Source of the DNA: Rhizobiaceae bacterium
Lineage (GTDB): Bacteria > Pseudomonadota > Alphaproteobacteria > Rhizobiales > Rhizobiaceae
Reading direction: 5' to 3'
DNA: 8,025 nt
NCBI GenBank assembly: GCA_913776675.1
Contig: CAJYRE010000334.1
Coordinates: 1 to 8,025 of the forward strand
Shown: in pieces, positions 1 through 5,333 of the stretch
Layout: the number at the start of each line of letters is the position of its first letter
Numbering within the stretch: the stretch's first letter is position 1
Made by a program: the position numbers and the translations under genes
The notes under the pieces: generated by a model
Told to the model about the DNA's origin: nothing
The model's input: the letters and a program-made list of their open reading frames with translations, nothing else
The model's database searches: none

Positions 1-225
1 GGCGTGCCCGAAGTGGTGGCGCATGGCGCAACGGGCTTGTTGACCCCGCTGGGCGATGCGGAAGCCTTCGCAGGGGCCATTGCCCATCTGCTCACCCATC
101 CGCAGCAATGCCAGACCATGGCCGATGCGGCGCGGGCACGCATTAAAACGCATCACACATTGGCGGCGGCATCCTCTCGTCTGTCCACGCTTCTGCAGGA
201 GGCTTTGGAGAAACATCATGACTGA
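1..225 (+). CDS. Glycosyltransferase family 4-like, C-terminal end (5' partial)
   Basis: The reading frame is open from the first base and ends at TGA 223-225, leaving 74 residues of a protein that starts upstream of the window. The visible N-terminal stretch GVPEVVAHGATGLL is the classic GT-B motif just after the nucleotide-sugar-binding EX7E element of GT4/GT1-type transferases. It is followed by an amphipathic region (DAEAFAGAIAHLLTHPQQCQTM) and a C-terminal helix rich in Ala, Leu and Arg, as is usual for the end of this family. In the family such enzymes move a sugar from a nucleotide-sugar donor to a growing glycan or lipid carrier on the cytoplasmic side of the inner membrane. The donor and acceptor cannot be told. 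The end overlaps the deacetylase-like gene by 8 bases, so the two are probably co-translated. The family call is firm; the pathway is inferred. Confidence 0.85.
   Translation, partial: GVPEVVAHGATGLLTPLGDAEAFAGAIAHLLTHPQQCQTMADAARARIKTHHTLAAASSRLSTLLQEALEKHHD
207..210 (+). promoter_or_regulatory. Ribosome binding site deciding the deacetylase start
   Basis: GGAG sits 7 bases before ATG 218, inside the end of the upstream glycosyltransferase gene. It supports the short 250-residue product and translational coupling across the 8-base overlap (ATG 218-220, upstream TGA 223-225). Confidence 0.6.
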
Positions 226-970
226 ACAGCGATTGAGACAAGGCCTGGATGCCATGGCCTCGCAAGGCCAATCCGTAACATTCTGGCTGCGTGATGATGA
301 TGCGGTGGAGCCAACGCCAGCTCTGGATCGCCTTTTAGGGCTGGCCCAATCGTATCATGTGCCCTTGACGCTGGCGGTTATTCCACAGCACACAGGCGCG
401 GCTTTGGTGCAATGTCTTGAAAATCAACCAGACCTTTCGGTTGCCGTGCATGGCTGGAGCCACCAAAACCATGCACCAGCCACGCAGAAAAAACAGGAAC
501 TGGGCGCACATCGTGCTGCATCCGTGGTGCTGGCAGAGTTGCAAGCCGGGTTTGACAGGTTGAAAAACCTGCATGGTTCCCGGTTTTTGCCCATGCTGGT
601 GCCGCCGTGGAACCGGATTGATTCCGCTCTGATTGCCCCTCTATCGTCTCTGGGGTTCGAATCCCTCTCCGTCTTCGGGCGCGAGAAGCAGCCTTCGCCC
701 CTGCCGTTGCTCAATACCCATGTGGATGTGATGGATTGGCGTGGCACAGGTGGCGGCCGCAACGCCGATGGGTTGTTTGCCGAGATTGCCGATTGGCTGG
801 ATCGTGACCCGCCGGGCATTTCGCCAATCAAAGCGCTGGGCATCCTGACCCATCACCTCGTGCATGATGAGGCAGTCTGGGCGTTTCTGGCGCGGCTGTT
901 TCAGCTCACTGCCAACCATCCCGCCTGCCGTTGGGCATCAGCGCGCAGCATTTTATCACAGGTTGACTGA
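218..970 (+). CDS. Polysaccharide deacetylase-like protein (CE4/NodB-like fold, cytoplasmic)
   Basis: This 250-residue protein shows traces of all five carbohydrate esterase 4 motifs. They are an acidic RDDD (25-28) for the catalytic base and metal-binding Asp; HGWSHQNH (78-85) with metal-binding His at 78 and 82; PPWNR (129-133) in the motif 3 position; DVMDW (170-174), matching the D-x-x-D-W motif 4; and THH (211-213) in the motif 5 position. CE4 enzymes remove N- or O-acetyl groups from sugars using a divalent metal. I see no signal peptide or membrane segment, so it probably acts in the cytoplasm on a precursor, unlike secreted chitin or peptidoglycan deacetylases. I chose ATG 218 because GGAG (207-210) lies 7 bases upstream and the start overlaps the previous gene's stop. 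The frame is open further upstream to position 56, but that part only shadows the preceding gene. The fold call is good; the substrate is unknown, probably the glycan built by the neighbouring transferases. Confidence 0.8.
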   Translation: MTEQRLRQGLDAMASQGQSVTFWLRDDDAVEPTPALDRLLGLAQSYHVPLTLAVIPQHTGAALVQCLENQPDLSVAVHGWSHQNHAPATQKKQELGAHRAASVVLAELQAGFDRLKNLHGSRFLPMLVPPWNRIDSALIAPLSSLGFESLSVFGREKQPSPLPLLNTHVDVMDWRGTGGGRNADGLFAEIADWLDRDPPGISPIKALGILTHHLVHDEAVWAFLARLFQLTANHPACRWASARSILSQVD

Positions 971-1993
971 TTACCAGGATTTCCAGCCAATCAGCAGGCC
1001 GCCATCTTTGCTGTGCGCTGTTTCTCTTGCGGCTTCAACGGCTGAAAACGGTGCCTGCCTTTCCAGATTGGCAGCAACCAGACCGGCTTCCGGCACGGTA
1101 AAGCTGGTGCCACGCAATACCACAGTCAGCAGCAGTGGCCCGGTGGACCACCACGCAGGCGCATCGGGCAGGGCGGCCATGGCTTTGGGCATGGCGTCGA
1201 TGATGCGGGTCCAGACCGGATGGCCGGGTGGGCTGGCCAGAAAGGAGTTGGTCAGCAGCAGACTGCCAAGGCCCGTCTGGCGTGGAATGTCCTCAGCCAG
1301 AGCGCAAAGCCCCACCAGCGGCAGGCAATCGGCAAAGCTGAGGTCATCACGGGCAGGATACCAGTCGCAATCGAGATAAACGCCGCCAAACCGTTCCAGA
1401 ATAAGGTAGCGGGCCACATCGACAGCCCCCGGATAATCGCCGCGTGCCAGCATATCCACAAAGCTGGGATGCTGGTCCATGCCTGCAGCGGCAAGGTCGG
1501 CCTCGCGCCAGAGGCGATAGGTCAGCCCATGACGGGCGCAATGATCGCTCCACGCTTGCACTGCCGGGGGCACCGGCAGGGAACCGATCCAGATTTGATG
1601 CAGAACACGCGGCACGGGCGCACGGTTCAGCGCTGCCATGTTGCGGAGCTGATCGCTGTTGAAATGCGAAAATGCCAGCAGAATATCGGGCGGCGGCACC
1701 AGGGTATATTGCAGCGCAATGGTGCGGCTGCGGTCTTTTTCAATCTTGGCCAACTTCAGATAGGCAGCGTGCAACTTTCTGGGCAGGCCCAAAGCTGTAT
1801 GCGGCCCCAGTTGAGCCTCTTCCAGAAGAGCAGGATTGTTAGCAAGTGTATCCAGCAGGGCGCAGGCGTCCTTGTGGTTGCCTTTTCTTGCCAGATCCAC
1901 GCTTTGCACGATGATAGCACGGCTTTGATGTCTTGGGCTCATTCGATTGTTCACTGTTGCTGGCTTTTGATCGCTTTGTTGGGTTTTATACAC
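971..1993 (-). CDS. GT32-type glycosyltransferase with DXD motif and N-terminal extension
   Basis: This 340-residue protein carries the hallmarks of the DXD sugar-transferase family (GT32, GT-A fold; Och1/capsular polysaccharide synthesis type). These are VPRVLHQIWIG (127-137) at the start of the catalytic domain, then YPGAVDVARYLILERFGG (187-204) leading into YLDCDW (206-211), where D208 and D210 form the metal and nucleotide-sugar-binding DXD. A Trp/Gly-rich stretch WWSTGP (281-286) fits the family's C-terminal active-site loop. Residues 1 to about 115 lie before the catalytic domain and look helical and perhaps TPR-like (AxxG...DACALLDTL); I do not recognise them. The longest frame starts at GTG 1993, with GGAG 11 bases upstream. 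ATG 1942 (residue 18) is a plausible alternative but has a weak ribosome site. There is no signal peptide or membrane helix, so it is likely cytoplasmic. It converges on the deacetylase gene with no intervening base. Donor and acceptor sugars are unknown. Confidence 0.83.
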   Translation of the reverse strand: MYKTQQSDQKPATVNNRMSPRHQSRAIIVQSVDLARKGNHKDACALLDTLANNPALLEEAQLGPHTALGLPRKLHAAYLKLAKIEKDRSRTIALQYTLVPPPDILLAFSHFNSDQLRNMAALNRAPVPRVLHQIWIGSLPVPPAVQAWSDHCARHGLTYRLWREADLAAAGMDQHPSFVDMLARGDYPGAVDVARYLILERFGGVYLDCDWYPARDDLSFADCLPLVGLCALAEDIPRQTGLGSLLLTNSFLASPPGHPVWTRIIDAMPKAMAALPDAPAWWSTGPLLLTVVLRGTSFTVPEAGLVAANLERQAPFSAVEAARETAHSKDGGLLIGWKSW

Positions 1994-2115
1994 GCCTCGT
2001 CACGCTCCGCATCAGCTTCGTCTGCGCAAAAGGAATTCTATAGCGTGTTTCTTGCCATGCCGCCTGCCGATTCTGAAGGCCGCTGCAACAGCAGAATATC
2101 GAAGGAATGATCTGA
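1994..2115. promoter_or_regulatory. Divergent intergenic region between two glycosyltransferase genes
   Basis: These 122 bases separate the minus-strand GT32 gene from the plus-strand GT4-like gene, so both must be transcribed outward from here or just inside the neighbouring genes. On the minus strand a TATAGA (about 2038-2043) could serve as a -10 element, but no good -35 lies at the right distance. On the plus strand I see no convincing -35/-10 pair. There is no clear long dyad. The role as a promoter region is inferred from gene layout alone. Confidence 0.4.
2101..2106 (+). promoter_or_regulatory. Ribosome binding site of the GT4-like gene
   Basis: GAAGGA lies 9 bases before ATG 2116 and is the only good Shine-Dalgarno-like sequence near that start. 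It fixes the start of the 378-residue glycosyltransferase. Confidence 0.55.
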
Positions 2116-3252
2116 ATGCAGTTTGTTTTCATGCACCCGACGGGCAATGGTTATCATCCTGGCTCGCCTCGCACGCAGGCCATGGGTGGCACCGAGTCTG
2201 CTGTTGTTCATTTGAGTACGGCGCTGGTGCGGGCAGGTGCCAAGGTGACGCTGCTGAACAATCCCAAGACCGAAATGGTGGTGGATGGTGTGCGCCTGTT
2301 GCCGAGCGATAAAATACCGCCCGGTCTGATTGATCGGTGCGATGCGCTGGTGGTGATTTCAACGGCAGTGGGCAGTCGTATCCGGGCCAGTTTCAATCAG
2401 AAAATTCCACTGCTGCTGTGGTGCCATCTGGATGTCGATCAGGCCTATATCGCCAGCCTGCAACAACCAGAGGAGCGGCAGGCGTGGAATGGCTATGTCA
2501 TGGTCAGCCATTGGCAGGCCGAGCGCTTTGTCGGGCATTTCGGGCTTGATCCAGCGCGAACCCATGTGATTGGCAATGCAATTTCTCCGGCCTTTCTGGA
2601 GCAGCCCGCTGGCCCGGCATGGTTTGAAACGGGTGAGGCCCCGACGTTGTTTTATTCCAGCACGCCCTATCGTGGGCTGGATGTGCTGTTGCAATGTTTT
2701 CCGGCCATCCGGGCCCGTGTGCCAGATGTGCGACTGAAAATCCATTCATCCATGGGCATTTATGGTGTTGGCGCAGAGCGCGATACCTATCGCTATCTGT
2801 ATGAACTGGCGCGCTGTTTGCCGGGTGTTGATTACATCGGTCCGGTTTCCCAGCCGGATTTGGCGGCATCCTTGCGTTCTGCTGCGGCTTTGGCCTATCC
2901 GACCACGTTTGATGAAACCTCCTGCATTGTTGCCATGGAGGCGCTGGCCTGCGGTGCTGATGTTTTGACAACCGATAGAGGCGCGCTTCCTGAAACCTTG
3001 CACGGGTTTGGTTGCATGTTGCGCTCGGCAGAATTGAAAAGCATCTATGCCACAAATGATGCGCTGGCCAATACCTTCATCGACATGGTTGTTCACACAC
3101 TTGGCCATGCGCGTGATAATCCGCAAGAGGCAGCGGCTCGCCGCGCGGCGCAAATGGCTTTTGTGCGCGAAAACTATGTCTGGGATGTGCGAGCCCGGCA
3201 ATGGATGGCGCTTGCCGAAGAATTGGCACGTAAAAAGCCGCGTTCACGATAA
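2116..3252 (+). CDS. Glycosyltransferase family 4-like protein (GT-B fold)
   Basis: This complete 378-residue protein is of normal length for GT4. The N-terminal acceptor domain begins with a beta strand (QFVFMHP) and a Gly-rich loop GGTES (24-28), followed by the helix AVVHLSTALVRAGAKVTLL typical of these enzymes. The donor domain starts near residue 177, with FYSSTPYRGLDVLLQCFP (179-196) corresponding to the usual S-x-x-x-x-K/R-G-(L/V)-D/xxL segment. Near residues 260-282, FDETSCIVAMEALACGAD carries the EX7E pair E267 and E275, expected to contact the nucleotide-sugar. LTTDRGALPE (284-293) is the following loop. There is no signal peptide or transmembrane helix, so it likely works at the cytoplasmic face of the inner membrane. 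It is transcribed away from the GT32 gene and ends 126 bases before the ABC-transporter operon, with no clear terminator. It probably belongs functionally to the glycan genes on its left. Donor, acceptor and linkage cannot be assigned. Confidence 0.85.
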   Translation: MQFVFMHPTGNGYHPGSPRTQAMGGTESAVVHLSTALVRAGAKVTLLNNPKTEMVVDGVRLLPSDKIPPGLIDRCDALVVISTAVGSRIRASFNQKIPLLLWCHLDVDQAYIASLQQPEERQAWNGYVMVSHWQAERFVGHFGLDPARTHVIGNAISPAFLEQPAGPAWFETGEAPTLFYSSTPYRGLDVLLQCFPAIRARVPDVRLKIHSSMGIYGVGAERDTYRYLYELARCLPGVDYIGPVSQPDLAASLRSAAALAYPTTFDETSCIVAMEALACGADVLTTDRGALPETLHGFGCMLRSAELKSIYATNDALANTFIDMVVHTLGHARDNPQEAAARRAAQMAFVRENYVWDVRARQWMALAEELARKKPRSR

Positions 3253-3272
3253 CGAAATGTTTTTCATGGCAT

Positions 3273-3296
3273 ATTTGCATAACATCTTGTGCAAAT
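3273..3296. repeat. Inverted repeat ATTTGCA-N10-TGCAAAT, possible operator
   Basis: The left arm ATTTGCA (3273-3279) and the right arm TGCAAAT (3290-3296) are perfect complements separated by 10 bases. Arm centres lie 17 bases apart, somewhat more than one and a half helical turns. There is no T run after it, which argues against a terminator. Its position before a solute importer fits a binding site for a dimeric regulator, but this is inference. Confidence 0.45.
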
Positions 3297-3305
3297 GACA
3301 GCGCT

Positions 3306-3325
3306 TCCGTCATAGACTTGACGGA
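3306..3325. repeat. Inverted repeat TCCGTCA-N6-TGACGGA, possible operator
   Basis: The arms TCCGTCA (3306-3312) and TGACGGA (3319-3325) are perfect complements with a 6-base spacer, giving a 20-base dyad. Arm centres are 13 bases apart. The right arm overlaps the CTTGAC -35-like element, so a bound protein could block or aid polymerase. It has no following T run. The operator role is inferred from position and symmetry. Confidence 0.5.
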
Positions 3326-3346
3326 TATGCTGGGTTACGGTGAAAG
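3317..3346 (+). promoter_or_regulatory. Weak candidate promoter of the ABC operon
   Basis: CTTGAC (3317-3322) matches the -35 preferred by the alphaproteobacterial housekeeping sigma factor. The -10 position about 17 bases on (TGAAAG, 3341-3346) is a poor match. If real, transcription would start near 3353, giving a leader of about 25 bases before ATG 3379 and ruling out GTG 3340 as the start. Confidence 0.25.
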
Positions 3347-3364
3347 CAGTGAAGGCAGTGGGGC

Positions 3365-3372
3365 GGGAAGAG
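3365..3372 (+). promoter_or_regulatory. Ribosome binding site deciding the ATPase start
   Basis: GGGAAGAG lies 6 bases before ATG 3379. The longer frame from GTG 3340 lacks a comparable site, and its 13 extra residues (MKAVKAVGREERR) do not resemble the start of an Opp-type ATPase. Confidence 0.6.
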
Positions 3373-3378
3373 AGACGC

Positions 3379-5265
3379 ATGGCAGAATGCGCTGATCTGC
3401 TTTATGTGGATAAAATCAATGTGTCGTTTCCGGTTGTCGGAGGCAGCATTCAGGCAGTCAAATCATTCAGCATGCATGTTCGCCCCGGCAAGGTGACGGC
3501 ACTGGTGGGGGAATCCGGTTCCGGAAAATCGGTCCTGGGACGCTCTGTGATGGGGATCGAGAGCGCACAGGCCAAAGTGGATGGTCGTGTTTTCTTTCGT
3601 GATCCTGAAACGGGTGAAACTGTCGATCTGTTGACGCTGCCCCATGACGGGCGGCAGATCCGCCACATTCGTGGCAGGCGCATCGGCATGATTTTTCAGG
3701 AGCCGATGACCTCCTTTTCGCCCGTACACACCATTGGCAATCAGATTGAGGAAGTGCTGCAAGTCCATGCCGTGCTTTCGCCCAAAGAGCGGCGCAAGCA
3801 GGTGGAAGACATGCTGGGGATGGTGGGATTTCATGATCCCGCCCGCGTGTTCAACATGTATCCGTTTGAGCTTTCGGGCGGTATGCGTCAGCGGGCCATG
3901 ATTGCCATGGCGCTGATTTGCAAGCCTGCGCTGCTGATTGCCGATGAGCCGACCACAGCGCTGGATGTCACCATTCAGGCCCAGATTCTGAAATTGCTGA
4001 TGGAGCTTCAGGATAAGCTGGGCATGGCCATCCTGCTGATCACCCACGATCTCGGCGTTGTGGCAAGCCTTGCCGATGATGTGGTGGTGATCTATCGCGG
4101 CGAGGTGATGGAATCCGGCCCGGTTGAGGCGATTTTCCAAAATCCGCAGCATGCCTATACCAAGGGGTTGATGGCAGCGGTGCCGCATTTTGAGATGGAT
4201 CGGCAGGAGCGCCTGAAGCCTCTGCGGGAAATCACGGTCGATACCGCAGGCTTGCTGGATCGGCGGCAGCAAGCCCGGCCGCAAGGCAATGTGCTGTTGT
4301 CGGTGCGCAACGTCAGCAAGTCCTTTCAGGGCAAGCATTCCAATGGCTTTTTCTCCAAGGCAACGGTGCCGACGTTGGCCGTCAATGATGTGTCGTTTGA
4401 CATCATGCGCGGTGAAACGCTGGGTCTGGTCGGCGAAAGTGGCTGTGGCAAAACCACGTTGAGCAAGATTCTCATGCGCGGCGTGACAGCAGACAGCGGC
4501 TCTGTGATTTATGATGGTGAGCAAGGGCCGGTTGATGTGCTGAACGCGCAGGGCCACGCCTTGCAAGACCTTCGTACCCGGATTCAGATGGTATTTCAGG
4601 ATCCGGTTTCCTCCCTGTCACCGCGCATGACGGTGCGCGGCATTGTGGGGGAACCGCTGGAAATTCACAGTCGCGGCAATCGCGCCTCACGGCAGGAGAG
4701 TGTGCGGCGGCTTATTCATTCCATTGGTTTGCCGGATTCGGCCCTTGGCCGTTATCCGCATAGTTTTTCCGGCGGACAGCGGCAGCGGATTGGCATTGCG
4801 CGCGCCTTGGCGCTGGGGCCGGATCTGGTGATTTGCGATGAGCCGGTTTCGGCGCTGGATGTGTCGGTGCAGGCGCAGATTCTCAATCTGATGAAGGATT
4901 TGAAAGCCGAGCTGGGCCTGACCTATCTGTTCATTTCCCACAATCTGGCCGTGGTTAATTACATGGCCGATCGGGTGGCGGTGATGTATGCCGGGCGCAT
5001 TGTCGAGATTGCGCCTTGTGATGTGATCATGCGGGCACCGGTGCATCCCTATACGAAGAAATTGCTGGCCGCGATTCCTATGCCCAATCTGGATCATCCG
5101 CTGGATTTTGACCGGATTGGTGAGCCATCGCTGGAAGCCAGAAAACGCTGGGCCAGACAGTTTCATGATGAGGGCGACCCAACCAACCTGACCCATATTG
5201 ATCTCGGTGGCGGGCATCTGGTGTTGGCGCGACGCAATGTGGATGCAAAGGAGCTTCGCTCGTGA
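3379..5265 (+). CDS. Fused double ATP-binding protein of a peptide/oligosaccharide ABC importer (OppD-OppF-like)
   Basis: This 628-residue protein holds two complete ABC ATPase domains in one chain. Domain 1 has Walker A GESGSGKS (44-51), Q-loop Q107, signature LSGGM (165-169), Walker B LLIADEP (185-191) and the switch His H223. Domain 2 has Walker A GESGCGKT (352-359), Q-loop Q407, signature FSGGQ (463-467), Walker B LVICDEP (483-489) and H521. Each domain ends in an oligopeptide-transporter C-terminal segment (HAYTKGLMAAVP, 258-269; HPYTKKLLAAIP, 556-567), which places it in the Opp/Dpp family. All catalytic residues are intact, so both sites should hydrolyse ATP. It acts on the cytoplasmic face, bound to the permease pair. 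About 60 residues after the second segment form a tail of unknown role. ATG 3379 is preferred; GTG 3340 would add 13 residues. Its stop overlaps the binding-protein start by 4 bases, so the two are translationally coupled. The substrate class is not fixed by the ATPase. Confidence 0.93.
   Translation: MAECADLLYVDKINVSFPVVGGSIQAVKSFSMHVRPGKVTALVGESGSGKSVLGRSVMGIESAQAKVDGRVFFRDPETGETVDLLTLPHDGRQIRHIRGRRIGMIFQEPMTSFSPVHTIGNQIEEVLQVHAVLSPKERRKQVEDMLGMVGFHDPARVFNMYPFELSGGMRQRAMIAMALICKPALLIADEPTTALDVTIQAQILKLLMELQDKLGMAILLITHDLGVVASLADDVVVIYRGEVMESGPVEAIFQNPQHAYTKGLMAAVPHFEMDRQERLKPLREITVDTAGLLDRRQQARPQGNVLLSVRNVSKSFQGKHSNGFFSKATVPTLAVNDVSFDIMRGETLGLVGESGCGKTTLSKILMRGVTADSGSVIYDGEQGPVDVLNAQGHALQDLRTRIQMVFQDPVSSLSPRMTVRGIVGEPLEIHSRGNRASRQESVRRLIHSIGLPDSALGRYPHSFSGGQRQRIGIARALALGPDLVICDEPVSALDVSVQAQILNLMKDLKAELGLTYLFISHNLAVVNYMADRVAVMYAGRIVEIAPCDVIMRAPVHPYTKKLLAAIPMPNLDHPLDFDRIGEPSLEARKRWARQFHDEGDPTNLTHIDLGGGHLVLARRNVDAKELRS
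5247..5253 (+). promoter_or_regulatory. Ribosome binding site of the solute-binding protein
   Basis: AAAGGAG ends 8 bases before GTG 5262. This near-consensus site supports the GTG start, which overlaps the ATPase stop in GTGA (5262-5265). Confidence 0.7.
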
Positions 5266-5333
5266 TTACCCGGCGTCATGCTCTTGCCCTGCTTTCAGCA
5301 ACCCTTCTGTCGCGTCCCATGCGCGCCTTGGCG
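5262..5333 (+). other. Predicted twin-arginine signal peptide segment
   Basis: Codons 1-24 of the binding protein encode an N-region with TRRHALA, a short Leu/Ala core and an A-L-A cleavage site before QQ. The match to the Tat consensus (S/T-R-R-x-F-L-K) covers T, both Arg and the hydrophobic Leu, but lacks the Phe. Sec export remains possible. Confidence 0.55.

Larger units (their letters stand above)
3253..3378 (+). promoter_or_regulatory. Upstream region of the ABC importer operon
   Basis: This 126-base spacer runs from the glycosyltransferase stop to the chosen ATPase start. It holds two perfect inverted repeats (3273-3296 and 3306-3325), a CTTGAC -35-like hexamer (3317-3322) and an imperfect 9-base tandem repeat (3340-3357) just before the ribosome site. 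No hairpin followed by a T run is visible, so the preceding gene has no obvious intrinsic terminator here. The paired dyads suggest a regulated promoter; the regulator is not in the window. Confidence 0.5.

Noticed and set aside
56..217. N-terminal extension of the deacetylase-like gene from an upstream ATG
   Set aside because: These 54 codons fully overlap the conserved GT4 C-terminus in another frame and encode an Arg/Pro-rich sequence with no CE4 similarity. ATG 218 has a proper ribosome site.
1220..2110. Open plus-strand frame of 296 codons opposite the GT32 gene
   Set aside because: The minus strand carries clear GT32 motifs including DXD; the plus-strand translation shows no domain.
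3241..3296. Possible intrinsic terminator after the 2116-3252 glycosyltransferase
   Set aside because: The short CGTT/AACG stem and the ATTTGCA dyad are AT-rich or weak and neither is followed by a T run.
3340..3378. GTG 3340 as the start of the ATPase gene
   Set aside because: It has no good ribosome site, adds 13 residues from a tandem repeat region, and would conflict with the candidate promoter. It cannot be wholly excluded.
3463..4566. Open minus-strand frame of 367 codons opposite the ATPase gene
   Set aside because: His/Gln/Asn-rich composition and lack of any motif mark it as a shadow of the ABC ATPase coding bias.
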